From: Daejeonella sp. JGW-45
Lineage (GTDB): Bacteria > Bacteroidota > Bacteroidia > Sphingobacteriales > Sphingobacteriaceae
Assembly: GCF_029360805.1 (NCBI RefSeq)
Contig: NZ_JARKNC010000001.1
Span: 658,070 to 722,069, forward strand
DNA: 64,000 nucleotides
Direction: 5' to 3'
Shown: in pieces, positions 9,203-17,794 of the stretch
How the letters are laid out: the number at the start of each line of letters is the position of its first letter
Position numbering within the stretch: the stretch's first letter is position 1
Position numbers and translations under genes: made by a program
The notes under the pieces: model-generated
Told to the model about the DNA's origin: nothing
Database searches by the model: none
What the model saw: the letters and a program-made list of their open reading frames with translations, nothing else

Positions 9203-10369
9203 TCAGTTCGCTAAATCTTCAGGTTTTTTCCCTGCGGACTCAGCCGGAAATCCGGTGTATGCAAATTGTGGAGGCAAGGCGAACCTGGCTCCATTGTCGG
9301 CAACGATCTTTATGATCCGGTAATTTATGTCCTCTTTGATCTGTGCGTAGTCTGCACCTTCTGCTACTTTAATAAAATACTGCACCTGTATATTCAGCGC
9401 TGAATCGCCCAGTGTATCAAAGGTGACTATTGTCTCATCGGTAATTAAGGATTGGGAAGCAATAAATTTCTTAATTTCTGCTGCTATTTTCTCCATCACT
9501 TCGATCGGTGTATCGTATTTAAGCCCTATATTAAATTTTATCCGGTGGAAATTCCTGAGAGTCAAATTCTCCAGCGGGCTATCTACCATTTTTTTGTTTG
9601 GTATGACCACCAGGGTTTTATCGGTAGTCCGGAGCAGAGTGCTTCTGAAACCCACCTTCTCTATCGTTCCTTCGTATTTGTCAATCTTTACGAGATCACC
9701 GACCACAAATGGCTTATCTGCAAAGATGGTGAATGAACCCAGAAGGTTTTGGAGGGTGTCCTGAGCAGCTAGGGCCACTGCTATACCGCCTATCCCCAGA
9801 CCTGCGATGATGGTTGCAACATTCAGATTAAAGACTGAGCCCAATACCACAAACACTGCAAAAATAATGGTGATAATCTTAGACAGCTCTTTAGCAAACG
9901 GCACCATCTGATTGTCTGACTTAGATTCGGTCAGTGAGGCTTTGTAAAGAAAAATATGCGCTATAAAGTCTATAATACGCAAGAGGATCCTGAAGAAGGA
10001 AATGATAAATAACAGCAGAAACACTTTGTCGATCGCCTGTATGAGCCTGATCTCATAAACTGCCGCTGGCTTGCCTGAAATATCAGTCCGCCTGAAAATC
10101 ACTTCGTTTAAAGGATAGTCAAGCTGATTAATTGCCAGGTAGAGAGTACTTAAGAGGATTAGAAGTTCGACTGGTTTAAGCAGCAGCCCTATGAAAACAT
10201 TTGAATCTGTGCCAGCATGAACGCTCCTGAACATTCTGTAGAGCAGCTTGCTTAAGAAGCGTGAAAAAATACGTTTAAACAAAAGCCCGAAGAGTAGTAT
10301 ACCGATAAACAGGAGATAATTCCTGATGCTGTTACCTAAGACTATATTGTTTAAAAATTCAGTTTTCAT
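9203..10369 (-). CDS. MscS-family mechanosensitive ion channel
   Basis: 388 residues with about five hydrophobic segments, then the signature pore helix and beta domain (GLGIGGIAVALAAQDTLQNLLGS, ADKPFVVGDLVKI). The extra N-terminal helices place it among the larger MscS homologues. It would release osmolytes on hypo-osmotic shock. The gene follows the rplS terminator, so it is probably transcribed separately; I did not find a consensus -7 box in the 40 bp between them. Confidence 0.92.
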   Translation of the reverse strand: MKTEFLNNIVLGNSIRNYLLFIGILLFGLLFKRIFSRFLSKLLYRMFRSVHAGTDSNVFIGLLLKPVELLILLSTLYLAINQLDYPLNEVIFRRTDISGKPAAVYEIRLIQAIDKVFLLLFIISFFRILLRIIDFIAHIFLYKASLTESKSDNQMVPFAKELSKIITIIFAVFVVLGSVFNLNVATIIAGLGIGGIAVALAAQDTLQNLLGSFTIFADKPFVVGDLVKIDKYEGTIEKVGFRSTLLRTTDKTLVVIPNKKMVDSPLENLTLRNFHRIKFNIGLKYDTPIEVMEKIAAEIKKFIASQSLITDETIVTFDTLGDSALNIQVQYFIKVAEGADYAQIKEDINYRIIKIVADNGARFALPPQFAYTGFPAESAGKKPEDLAN

Positions 10370-10400
10370 AAAGCATAATCCGGGTTGCCGGAACTATAAT

Positions 10401-10437
10401 AAAACAAAAAAGCCTCCCGGATAGTATCCGGGAGGCT
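10401..10437 (-). terminator. Rho-independent terminator of rplS
   Basis: Perfect 13-bp inverted repeat AGCCTCCCGGATA / TATCCGGGAGGCT around a single G (10411-10437). On the minus strand it is followed by TTTTTGTTTT (10401-10410). It lies 18 bp past the rplS stop and ends the ribosomal cluster before the mscS-like gene. Confidence 0.9.
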
Positions 10438-10454
10438 GAATTAGTATGATAAAA

Positions 10455-10802
10455 TTATACTCTTTTTGATTTGATACGAGCTGCCTTACCAGTTAACTCG
10501 CGTAGATAGAATAGTTTCGCGCGGCGAACTTTTCCGTGATTGTTAACATCAATTTTATCGATGTTAGGGGAGTTTACAGGGAAGATACGCTCTACACCTA
10601 CTCCATTTGACATTTTGCGTACAGTGAATGTCTCATTAACACCTACACTATTGCGCTGGATAACCACACCCTGATAAATCTGGATACGTTCTTTATTTCC
10701 TTCGCGAATTTTATAGTGAACGCTAACCGTATCACCAGCTTTGAATGCAGGAACTTCTTTCTTAACTACTACCTGCTCTTCAACAAATTTTACTAAATCC
10801 AT
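10455..10802 (-). CDS. rplS: 50S ribosomal protein L19
   Basis: 115 residues, full length. Typical L19 motifs: [44 protein letters not shown] and [18 protein letters not shown]. It is the last gene of the conserved rpsP-rimM-trmD-rplS order on the minus strand, but is separated from trmD by a 219-bp spacer with a palindromic element. A near-consensus TAATATTG element lies in that spacer, so it may also have its own promoter. Confidence 0.98.
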   Translation of the reverse strand: MDLVKFVEEQVVVKKEVPAFKAGDTVSVHYKIREGNKERIQIYQGVVIQRNSVGVNETFTVRKMSNGVGVERIFPVNSPNIDKIDVNNHGKVRRAKLFYLRELTGKAARIKSKRV

Positions 10803-10906
10803 GATTTTAAGCTCTTAAAGTCGATTTTTAGCCCGTAAAAATCGGATTGCAATATTACGAATAATTATTAACAATTGAAAAGAAGTGTGAATAATTTTAA
10901 GCAGAG

Positions 10907-11016
10907 TTTTACGTGATACGTTGTACGTTGTACGTAATTGCGTCTTAAGCCAGCAAATTACCTGTTCAATTAAAATGTACAACGAGTTCCGCAAACTTAT
11001 AACGTACCACGTAAAA
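10907..11016. repeat. Large imperfect palindrome with TACGTTG units between rplS and trmD
   Basis: The left arm TTTTACGTGATACGTT (10907-10922) pairs with the right arm AACGTACCACGTAAAA (11001-11016) with one mismatch. Inside, TACGTTGTACGTTGTACG on the left can pair with TGTACAACG on the right. It occupies most of the 219-bp spacer inside an operon that is otherwise tight. It looks like a dispersed intergenic palindromic repeat rather than a terminator, since no T-run follows. Confidence 0.65.
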
Positions 11017-11021
11017 ACGTA

Positions 11022-11696
11022 TTACTTCAATAAATCCGGTCTTCTCTTTTGGGTTCTCTCCAAGGCCTGATCGTGTCTCCATTCGTTGATTTTTGCCTCG
11101 TTTCCGCTCAACAATATGTCCGGAACTTTATGTCCGTTCCACTCGGCAGGCCTGGTATATACCGGTGCGTCCAATAACTCGCCCTGGAAGGAGTCAGATA
11201 GCGCAGAGGTCTCATCGTTCAGCACGCCTGGCAACAGCCTCACTACGCTGTCTACAAGTACCGCTGCCGGCAACTCACCACCAGACAAAACGAAATCACC
11301 GATCGATATTTCCCTGGTCACGAACACATCGCGAATCCGCTGATCAATACCTTTATAATGCCCGCATAAAATGATTATGTTTTTCTTACCGGAAAGTTCG
11401 TTTGCCATTGTTTGATTAAGCGTTTCACCGTCGGGGGTCATAAATATCACCTCATCATATTCACGCTCAGACTTCAGCTTTTCTATGCAATTAGCGAACG
11501 GTTCGATAGTCATTACCATACCACTGCCCCCGCCGTACTGGTAATCGTCTACAGACTTCTGTTTATGATTTGAATACTCCCGGAGGTTATGCACCACAAT
11601 CTCTGAAAGGCCTTTTGTTTGAGCGCGCTGTAAAATAGAGTGCGCAAACGGACTTTCAAGTAAGGCAGGAAGAACGGTTATAATATCGAAACGCAT
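11022..11696 (-). CDS. trmD: tRNA (guanosine(37)-N1)-methyltransferase
   Basis: SPOUT-class methyltransferase that makes m1G37 and prevents frameshifting. The SAM-binding trefoil-knot segments [13 protein letters not shown] and [15 protein letters not shown] are intact, as is the C-terminal helical domain ending in KRRPDLLK. 224 residues, typical length. It lies 49 bp downstream of rimM in the conserved order. Confidence 0.98.
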   Translation of the reverse strand: MRFDIITVLPALLESPFAHSILQRAQTKGLSEIVVHNLREYSNHKQKSVDDYQYGGGSGMVMTIEPFANCIEKLKSEREYDEVIFMTPDGETLNQTMANELSGKKNIIILCGHYKGIDQRIRDVFVTREISIGDFVLSGGELPAAVLVDSVVRLLPGVLNDETSALSDSFQGELLDAPVYTRPAEWNGHKVPDILLSGNEAKINEWRHDQALERTQKRRPDLLK

Positions 11697-11745
11697 CTAA
11701 GTTATAGGTTATACATTGTAAGTTGTAAGTGCATAACGATTATTG

Positions 11746-12273
11746 CTATTCGCCTATATAAAGATCGATTAATCCTTCCGGAAGATCAACTCTTAAGATC
11801 CCATTTTCTTCGTCGATCTCAACGATCAGGTCATCGTTCAAAGGGAACATCACCTCATTAAACTTGTAAGGCACGACGGCAATGTATTGCTGCGGATACT
11901 CATGGATCTCAATAATCTCACCCAACTCACCAGCCGTTTCATCATGAACGATGAATCCCTTCAGATCGGTTATGAGAAATTCATCATCTTCACGAACCGG
12001 CTTTAATGATAAAGGTAAATAGAGCTTCTTGCGAATGAGACTTTCTGCCTTTTCAATTGTATCTATATCATCAAAGTAAAAATTGCCTGTATTGTTATTT
12101 TGCAGTTTATGCTTTGAAATAAAAAAGGGAACCAGCTTGCCGTTTATTTCGGCGAATACTGAATCAAGCACAAGATCTTCAGGCTCTTCATACTCAAAAT
12201 AGACCTGAAGCTCACCTTTTAAACCCTTGGTTTTGGTAATGTATCCGATGTAAAAACAATCTTCGATCTTCAT
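11746..12273 (-). CDS. rimM: 16S rRNA processing/maturation factor RimM
   Basis: 175-residue two-domain protein: an N-terminal RimM barrel (YIGYITKTKGLKGELQVYFE) and a C-terminal PRC-barrel (FIVHDETAGELGEIIEIHEYPQQ). It assists 30S head assembly and binds S19. It lies between rpsP and trmD, as in most bacteria. Confidence 0.97.
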   Translation of the reverse strand: MKIEDCFYIGYITKTKGLKGELQVYFEYEEPEDLVLDSVFAEINGKLVPFFISKHKLQNNNTGNFYFDDIDTIEKAESLIRKKLYLPLSLKPVREDDEFLITDLKGFIVHDETAGELGEIIEIHEYPQQYIAVVPYKFNEVMFPLNDDLIVEIDEENGILRVDLPEGLIDLYIGE

Positions 12274-12287
12274 AGGCTTAAAACAGG

Positions 12288-12349
12288 AACGTCATTGCCA
12301 ATGAGTCTATCCTAACCAGGTTAGTTGAGACATCATTTGCAATGACGTT
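12288..12349. repeat. Nested palindrome between rpsP and rimM
   Basis: Outer arms AACGTCATTGC (12288-12298) and GCAATGACGTT (12339-12349) are perfect inverted copies. An inner CTAACC-A-GGTTAG (12312-12324) adds a second stem, and the sequence between them also pairs partly (GAGTCT with AGAC). On the operon transcript this would be a long hairpin between the S16 and RimM coding regions. It resembles dispersed REP-like elements with CGTCATTGC termini; it is not followed by a T-run. Confidence 0.65.
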
Positions 12350-12368
12350 GAATTATTTTTAAAAATAA

Positions 12369-13025
12369 TTATGCCTTTTCCTCGTCAGAAGCCTCGCCTT
12401 CAGCAGCAGGAGCTTCTTCAGCAGCAACTTCCTCAGAAGCTTCAGCAGCTGGCTCTTCAGCCGGTGCTACTTCTTCAGCAGCAGCCTCAGCAACTGGCGC
12501 TTCTTCGCCTACAGTTTCTTCAACAGCAGGAGCTTCTGTTTCTTCAACAACTTCTTCTTCAGCCGGAGGAGTATTTTTAGCCGCGATCGCAGCAGCAATT
12601 TCCTCTTTCTTCTTAGCTTCAGCAGCTAGAGCAACTTTCTTGGTTTCTTCCTTAGATTTAGACAGTCCTTCTTTCTTGCCTGCAATCTTACCTTCTTTGC
12701 TATCTAACCATGCAGCAAATTTAGTTTCAGCTTGTTCAGCAGTTAAAGCGCCTTTTTTTACACCACCTTCAAGATGTTTTTTGTACATCACACCTTTGTA
12801 GGAAAGGATAGCGCGACAAGTATCTGTAGGCTGAGCTCCCTTGTTCACCCAATCCAACGCTTTGTCGAAATTGATGTCAATAGTAGCCGGGTTAGTGTTT
12901 GGGTTGTAAGAACCGATACGTTCGATAAACTTACCATCTCTTGGAGCACGTGCGTCTGCTACCACTACGTGATAAAAAGGTTTTCCCTTTTTACCAAATC
13001 TTTGCAATCTGATTTTAGTTGCCAT
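12369..13025 (-). CDS. rpsP: 30S ribosomal protein S16 with long acidic C-terminal extension
   Basis: Residues 1-85 are a normal S16 ([35 protein letters not shown]). The remaining 130 residues are an extension: first a lysine-rich linker (about 86-145), then an Ala/Glu/Pro/Val-rich tail (about 150-218) with almost no basic residues. Most bacterial S16 proteins are 80-90 residues; extended forms are known in Bacteroidota. First gene of the rpsP-rimM-trmD-rplS cluster. The DNA of the tail is a degenerate array of GCAGCTTCTTC-like triplets, which also creates spurious antisense frames. Confidence 0.97.
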   Translation of the reverse strand: MATKIRLQRFGKKGKPFYHVVVADARAPRDGKFIERIGSYNPNTNPATIDINFDKALDWVNKGAQPTDTCRAILSYKGVMYKKHLEGGVKKGALTAEQAETKFAAWLDSKEGKIAGKKEGLSKSKEETKKVALAAEAKKKEEIAAAIAAKNTPPAEEEVVEETEAPAVEETVGEEAPVAEAAAEEVAPAEEPAAEASEEVAAEEAPAAEGEASDEEKA

Positions 13026-13076
13026 TTTTCAAGTTTATGTATTCAACATATTCCCGGAGCCTATTCTGCGGGGATG

Positions 13077-13084
13077 CAAAGATA
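13077..13084 (-). promoter_or_regulatory. TAnnTTTG (-7) box upstream of rpsP
   Basis: Reads TATCTTTG on the minus strand, 51 bp before the rpsP ATG. It is the likely main promoter of the ribosomal cluster. It lies back-to-back with the TATTTTTG box of the divergent 5'-nucleotidase gene at 13117-13124. Confidence 0.5.
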
Positions 13085-13116
13085 CAAATAAATCACATTT
13101 AAAAAACCGAATTCGC

Positions 13117-13124
13117 TATTTTTG
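13117..13124 (+). promoter_or_regulatory. TAnnTTTG (-7) box before the 5'-nucleotidase gene
   Basis: TATTTTTG ends four bases before ATG 13129, implying a leaderless or nearly leaderless transcript. Confidence 0.5.
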
Positions 13125-13128
13125 AGGC

Positions 13129-13662
13129 ATGTCTACAAGAAAACCCCGCATAGCAGTTGATATGGACGAGGTCTTAGCCGATCCACTTGCTAAATTTATC
13201 AAACTTTATAACCGAGATTACAATGTGCCGCTGGATCTGAAAATAGCTCCCGGAAATGAGATAGGTATGCATGTTCCCGAGCATGCGAAGTTAAAATTAC
13301 GGGAATACATCAACGAAAAAGGCTTCTTCCGCGATCTTGATGTTATTCCTGACGCGGTTGAAGTGATGAAAGAGCTTCAGAAAAAATATGAGGTGTTTAT
13401 AGTTTCTGCAGCGATGGAGTTCCCTAACTCCTTACAGGATAAGCAGGAATGGCTCGCTGAACATTTTCCGTTTATTGGCTGGCAGCATATTATGTTTTGC
13501 GGATATAAGATCGTGAACACTGATATTATGATCGATGACCGGATCAAAAATTTTGTTGATTACGATGGCAGAAAATTGCTTTTTACCTCACCGCATAATA
13601 TGTTGCTTACAGATTATGAAAGGGTAAATACGTGGAAAGAGGTCGCTGAGAAATTGTTGTAA
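13129..13662 (+). CDS. 5'(3')-deoxyribonucleotidase (NT5C type, HAD superfamily)
   Basis: 177 residues. HAD motif I is D11-M-D13-E-V-L-A-D; motif II is the serine in VFIVSAAME; the C-terminal acidic motif is IMIDDRIKNF. The small helical cap and overall length match the cytosolic 5'-nucleotidase, deoxy (pyrimidine) family, which dephosphorylates deoxynucleoside monophosphates. Cytoplasmic; single transcription unit diverging from rpsP. Confidence 0.88.
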   Translation: MSTRKPRIAVDMDEVLADPLAKFIKLYNRDYNVPLDLKIAPGNEIGMHVPEHAKLKLREYINEKGFFRDLDVIPDAVEVMKELQKKYEVFIVSAAMEFPNSLQDKQEWLAEHFPFIGWQHIMFCGYKIVNTDIMIDDRIKNFVDYDGRKLLFTSPHNMLLTDYERVNTWKEVAEKLL

Positions 13663-14052
13663 GGGAAGTAGGAGTTTGTTGTTAGATACCGGTTGGTTAA
13701 GTAATCTCTTTTGTACGGAAATCCAGCAGCATTAATAGCAGCATTATCCCTGCGATCTAAACGGGATCGAAGCTCCGCCCGGCTAAAGCCATTCGGACGG
13801 GGGTAGCCTTTTGCCAAAAGCCCATTTGTTTTTTAGTTCAATATTCCTGGCAAAAGCTATAGCGAAGAGCCCGGCTGAAGGTTCCGATTATCACAGGCTT
13901 TGCTTTCCAAATAAACCAGGAGGGTTATAAATCCCCAACCTTGCCTTCACTGATATCTGTCCTACCAAGATATCATCAACTAATTTACAAACCACTCCCT
14001 GTAACTTTTTGTTCCTTTTAAAATCTAACAATAAACCATCAACTCTACAACC
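13663..14052. other. 390-bp spacer with degenerate repeat fragments
   Basis: I see no credible gene. It contains two near-identical direct repeats, CCCGGCTAAAG (13778-13788) and CCCGGCTGAAG (13870-13880), each flanked by GATCGAAGCTCC- or AGCGAAGAG-like sequence of the kind found in dispersed Bacteroidota repeats. It also holds the palindrome CTTTTG-C-CAAAAG (13808-13820) and an inverted repeat TGATATC (13951-13957) / GATATCA (13969-13975) upstream of the UPF0145 gene. A short open frame on the minus strand across 13614-13817 overlaps the nucleotidase gene and is not supported. Confidence 0.6.
13951..13975. promoter_or_regulatory. TGATATC inverted repeat upstream of the UPF0145 gene
   Basis: Perfect 7-bp arms separated by 11 bp, 77 bp before ATG 14053. 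The spacing between arm centres is 18 bp. It could be an operator for a dimeric regulator. A weak -7-like TAACTTTT follows at about 14002-14009. Confidence 0.3.
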
Positions 14053-14388
14053 ATGATCGTAACTACAACAAACAATATCGAAGGGAAAAAAGTAACCAAG
14101 TACTTTGGAATAGTTTCGGGCGAAGCTATTATCGGTGCAAACATAGTTAAGGACTTTTTCGCCGGCATACGCGACATCGTAGGCGGCCGTTCAGGCTCTT
14201 ACGAAGAGGGTTTGCGTGAAGCAAAAGATATCGCCTTGCGTGAAATGCAGGAACAGGCTTTCCGTATAGGTGCGAATGCTATACTGGCAGTAGATCTTGA
14301 CTATGAAACTCTTGGAAGCAATGGCAGCATGCTGATGGTCAGTGCTTCAGGAACTGCAGTTATCGTTGAGGATACTACCGGTTTATAA
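14053..14388 (+). CDS. UPF0145 / YbjQ-family heavy-metal-binding-domain-like protein
   Basis: A 111-residue YbjQ-family protein. The hallmark pattern is visible: [21 protein letters not shown] at the start, [34 protein letters not shown] in the middle and a final glycine/valine-rich strand. The fold forms pentameric rings in solved homologues; the biochemical function is unknown. It stands alone between a repeat-bearing spacer and the convergent gmhA gene, 18 bp away. Confidence 0.9.
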   Translation: MIVTTTNNIEGKKVTKYFGIVSGEAIIGANIVKDFFAGIRDIVGGRSGSYEEGLREAKDIALREMQEQAFRIGANAILAVDLDYETLGSNGSMLMVSASGTAVIVEDTTGL

Positions 14389-14406
14389 TTACCCGACAAA
14401 CAGCGA

Positions 14407-14976
14407 TTAGTTAAGATTTCTCTCCACGTAATCAATTAAGCTGTGGATTACCTTTATGTGGATCTCCTGCGCGCGGTCCGCATAGGGTGATTTTGGCGCT
14501 CTTATTTCTACATCGCACAAATCTGCCATTTTCCCTCCGTCCTTTCCGGTAAGGCCTATAACCATCATTCCTTTCTTTTTTGCGGCATCTATGGCTTTCA
14601 GAATATTCACGGAATTTCCACTGGTACTAATTGCAACAAGAACGTCGCCTTTTTTACCCATTGCTTCGATCATTCTTGAAAAAACAAAGTCGTATCCGTA
14701 ATCATTAGCCACGCATGAGATATGTGCCGGATCAGAAATAGAGATGGCAGGGTATGCCGGCCTGTCGTTCCTGTACTTACCCGACAGCTCTTCCGCGAAA
14801 TGCATGGCATCACACATGGATCCCCCGTTTCCGCAGGAAATTATCTGGTTCGCATTCTTTATAGCTGTGACCAGCAGGGCGCCGGCAGTTTCAATGCTTT
14901 TAAAGGAAACGGGGTCGCTAATAAATTGCGACAATATGTCCTGCGCTTCAGTAAAGTGTTTCTTGATTTCTTCCAT
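14407..14976 (-). CDS. gmhA: Sedoheptulose-7-phosphate isomerase (SIS domain)
   Basis: First step of ADP-heptose synthesis for lipopolysaccharide core: sedoheptulose-7-phosphate to heptose-7-phosphate. 189 residues with the SIS fold: [21 protein letters not shown], the AISTSGNS phosphosugar loop and the C-terminal [15 protein letters not shown] helix bearing the catalytic Glu/His pair. It is the last gene of the minus-strand cluster birA-dsbD-pfkA-M2-gmhA, 18 bp after the M2 peptidase stop. No other heptose genes are in the window. Confidence 0.93.
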   Translation of the reverse strand: MEEIKKHFTEAQDILSQFISDPVSFKSIETAGALLVTAIKNANQIISCGNGGSMCDAMHFAEELSGKYRNDRPAYPAISISDPAHISCVANDYGYDFVFSRMIEAMGKKGDVLVAISTSGNSVNILKAIDAAKKKGMMVIGLTGKDGGKMADLCDVEIRAPKSPYADRAQEIHIKVIHSLIDYVERNLN

Positions 14977-14994
14977 TCAATCTGATAACCTGCT

Positions 14995-16794
14995 TTAGAT
15001 TTTCTCAGCAAGCGTATAAGTTCGACCTTTGTTCTGCTCTTTGAGCCACTGCATCAATGGCTCGAAATAATTAAGCATAGGCCTGGCGCTTAATTCGGAT
15101 CCGGTCTTCTCTTTCAGAACCGCTTTCCAGTCTTTACTGGCGCCCGGAGCCATTATGTCTTTTAAAAACTTGCCTACTTCTTTGTTACCATAATAATTGG
15201 TTGCTTTAGGGTCCTGTTTCAGGATGTTCTTAGCTATATGATCATGAAGCTGGAACAAGATCACGAATGAGAGGGCGTAATCGTAGTATTGTGCTGCATC
15301 GTCGTTAATGTGGGTTTTAGAAGCTGCATCGGCAAAGTTTTCACCCCGTTCTGTAGGAGGCACTATGCCCTGGTATTTCTTTGCCAACTCCCACCACTTT
15401 GCGTTGATCTGGCCGGCGGGAAGGTTATCGGCGTAAAGCGATTTTTCAAACTCAGTCATTGTGCCCGCGGAAAAGGGGATAAAAACGGCATAATTTAATG
15501 CTTCTTTAAGAAGAGCCTGAATCTCATCTGATTGTGCACCCGCAGGAATAATGCCTTTGTTTTCAAGGAATGGCTTTTGAACAGATGCCAGGCCCATTAA
15601 ACTTCCCATGGCTTCATGATAAGCACGGTTCGCCCCCTCCCGCAAAAGTGGCGGGACATCCTTATTGGTATAAGCCATATAATAGTATACATGGCCTAGC
15701 TCGTGGTTAGCCGTTTCATACCACTCTGCGTTAGGTTCCACGCTCATCAGACTGCGAACATCGTCTTGCAGGTCCATATGCCAGGCGGATGCATGGTTGT
15801 TCTTTTTATAGTTAGCCCCTGCCGGTGCCGGATATAAACTAGACTTCTGCCAGAATGAGGCTGGAAGAGCATCGAAGCCCAGGCTTTTGTAAAAGTCTTC
15901 ACCATCCTTAACTATATATTCAGCCGATTTTGTTTTGAGGACTGAATCCAGGTCCATTCCTTTTACGGTAATCATGGAGCTCCAGTCCTGGCCCCACCTG
16001 TTTGGCAACCAATGCGCCGGCAGATATTCGGGTACCTCTTTTACATTGTATTTTTGGGCAAGCTCATATCTCGCATAGGTGTGGAGCTCGCGGTAAAGCG
16101 GACGCAGCTCCTGATTGATCTTCTGGATGAGGGCCATCATCTCATTTGATGACATTCCATAATCAGAGACCTGGTAATCAAAGTAATTTTTATACCCCAA
16201 AGCCTGCACAGTTTGGTTTCGGAGCTCCCTTAAATTTAACAGCCCGGGCTTAAGGCCCACACCCACTTCTTTACTTGCTTCCCAAACTTTTAGCCTCCTG
16301 ACAAGATCGGTTTCATCACGCAGGACATTGTCGATATCATTCGCTGTAACTGATCTACCGTCCACCTTAAAGTCGAAACCGAATAATTTTTCAGTCTGGC
16401 TATTTTCTGCTTTAATACGGGCTTTAACAAGCCCCGCGACCGTTTGGGGATTATTAGCGGCATAGTAAAGAATCTTGTCGAGCTGCTTTTCCTGCAAAGC
16501 ACTAAGCTTCGACCTGTTTTTAAGAAAGCCCTGTGCCTTTTCTATGTTTTCTTTGCTCCCGGTAAAAGCCGCATAAGCCTCGCCCGTACGCTCAACCTCT
16601 TTAGCATTTGTACTGTCGCCCTCAATTATTTTTGTATTTGATGCCCATTGCGCTTCAGATGAAGCCATGTATAATTTAACGTACTCTTCGGTGTAGGTGT
16701 CGATAAATGCCTGTGCTTCAGCACTACTGACCGGCTTATTACTATTACATGCCGCAAAGGTTAATAAAAGACCTGCAAAGAAGAGATTTTTCAT
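14995..16794 (-). CDS. M2-family peptidyl-dipeptidase (ACE-like), lipoprotein
   Basis: 599 residues. The N terminus (MKNLFFAGLLLTFAAC) carries a lipobox ending in Cys16, so it should be a lipoprotein of the periplasm or outer membrane. Zinc site H364-E365-L-G-H368, with third ligand Glu394 in LREGANRAYHEAMG, aligns with the HEMGH...HEA pattern of angiotensin-converting enzyme. It removes C-terminal dipeptides from peptides, probably in nutrient peptide use. It lies 12 bp after pfkA. Confidence 0.94.
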   Translation of the reverse strand: MKNLFFAGLLLTFAACNSNKPVSSAEAQAFIDTYTEEYVKLYMASSEAQWASNTKIIEGDSTNAKEVERTGEAYAAFTGSKENIEKAQGFLKNRSKLSALQEKQLDKILYYAANNPQTVAGLVKARIKAENSQTEKLFGFDFKVDGRSVTANDIDNVLRDETDLVRRLKVWEASKEVGVGLKPGLLNLRELRNQTVQALGYKNYFDYQVSDYGMSSNEMMALIQKINQELRPLYRELHTYARYELAQKYNVKEVPEYLPAHWLPNRWGQDWSSMITVKGMDLDSVLKTKSAEYIVKDGEDFYKSLGFDALPASFWQKSSLYPAPAGANYKKNNHASAWHMDLQDDVRSLMSVEPNAEWYETANHELGHVYYYMAYTNKDVPPLLREGANRAYHEAMGSLMGLASVQKPFLENKGIIPAGAQSDEIQALLKEALNYAVFIPFSAGTMTEFEKSLYADNLPAGQINAKWWELAKKYQGIVPPTERGENFADAASKTHINDDAAQYYDYALSFVILFQLHDHIAKNILKQDPKATNYYGNKEVGKFLKDIMAPGASKDWKAVLKEKTGSELSARPMLNYFEPLMQWLKEQNKGRTYTLAEKI

Positions 16795-16806
16795 ATCATG
16801 ATGATT

Positions 16807-17790
16807 TTAAAGGGACAATATTTCGACGATTTTTAGCAGTTCAGAATTGACATCTTTATTGTGTTTAATAGCTTGGCTGAATGGTGTAAAGTGAATTTTA
16901 CCATTTACGATACCAATCATCTCGCCACTTCTTCCGTCCCGTAGCGATTCTACTGCTGCAACTCCCAGTCTTGAAGCCAGCACCCTGTCCATACAGGTTG
17001 GAGCTCCACCACGCTGGATATGGCCCAGCACGGAAACCCTGGTGTCGATAAATGGAAATTTGTTCTTAACAACCTTTGCGATTTCAAAGGCTCCACCCGC
17101 GTCGTCCCCTTCGGCTACTATGATGATCTTTGAAGATTTATCCCTGCGGCTAACTTCCAGACGTGACAGTAATGCTTTAATATCGGTTTTTGTTTCCGGA
17201 ATGAGAATAGCTTCCGCACCGGTCCCTATTCCGCTTCTAAGGGCGATAAGACCGGAATCACGCCCCATGACCTCTACAATGAACAACCTATCGTGTGATT
17301 CGGCAGTATCACGGATCTTATCTACCGCATCAATCACTGTGTTTATTGCCGTATCGTATCCGATGGTAAAATCGGTTCCTAAAAGATCATTATCTATTGT
17401 TCCGGGCAAGCCGATTACCGGAACGTTAAATTCTTCGAAAAAGATTTTCGCCCCGGTAAAAGTACCATCGCCCCCGATAGCAACGAGTGCATCGATCTTT
17501 TGAGCTTTTAACTGCTGGTTCGCTTTTTTCCTTCCTTCTTTAGTTCTGAATTCATCGCTCCGCGCAGTTTTCAGAAAGGTACCTCCCCGTTGAATGATGT
17601 TTGCTACTGATTTCCGCTCCATGGGAAGAAAATCACCACCAATCATACCATCATAACCCCTTAAAATACCTGTAACTTTAATATCATAATATAGCGCTGT
17701 ACGAACAACCGCGCGAATTGCCGCATTCATTCCCGGGGAATCACCTCCTGATGTAAAAACTCCAATATTTTTAATCGTTCTCTTCGTCAT
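16807..17790 (-). CDS. pfkA: 6-phosphofructokinase (ATP type)
   Basis: Commits fructose-6-phosphate to glycolysis. Motifs: GVFTSGGDSPGMNAAIRA, the ATP-binding IGGDGT, catalytic PGTIDNDLLGTD and the substrate loop MGRDSG. The GGDGT glycine after GGD indicates ATP rather than pyrophosphate as donor. About 327 residues from ATG 17790. A start 18 bp upstream would overlap dsbD by 14 bp and add a non-conserved MTASND, so 17790 is preferred; it leaves four bases after the dsbD stop. Confidence 0.96.
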   Translation of the reverse strand: MTKRTIKNIGVFTSGGDSPGMNAAIRAVVRTALYYDIKVTGILRGYDGMIGGDFLPMERKSVANIIQRGGTFLKTARSDEFRTKEGRKKANQQLKAQKIDALVAIGGDGTFTGAKIFFEEFNVPVIGLPGTIDNDLLGTDFTIGYDTAINTVIDAVDKIRDTAESHDRLFIVEVMGRDSGLIALRSGIGTGAEAILIPETKTDIKALLSRLEVSRRDKSSKIIIVAEGDDAGGAFEIAKVVKNKFPFIDTRVSVLGHIQRGGAPTCMDRVLASRLGVAAVESLRDGRSGEMIGIVNGKIHFTPFSQAIKHNKDVNSELLKIVEILSL

Positions 17791-17794
17791 ATCA

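Noticed and set aside
12371..12580. Gln/Leu-rich plus-strand frame
   Set aside because: Exact antisense of the repetitive Ala/Glu tail of rpsP; a by-product of codon repeats.
13614..13817. 67-codon minus-strand frame
   Set aside because: Overlaps the nucleotidase 3' end and runs through repeat debris without conserved features.
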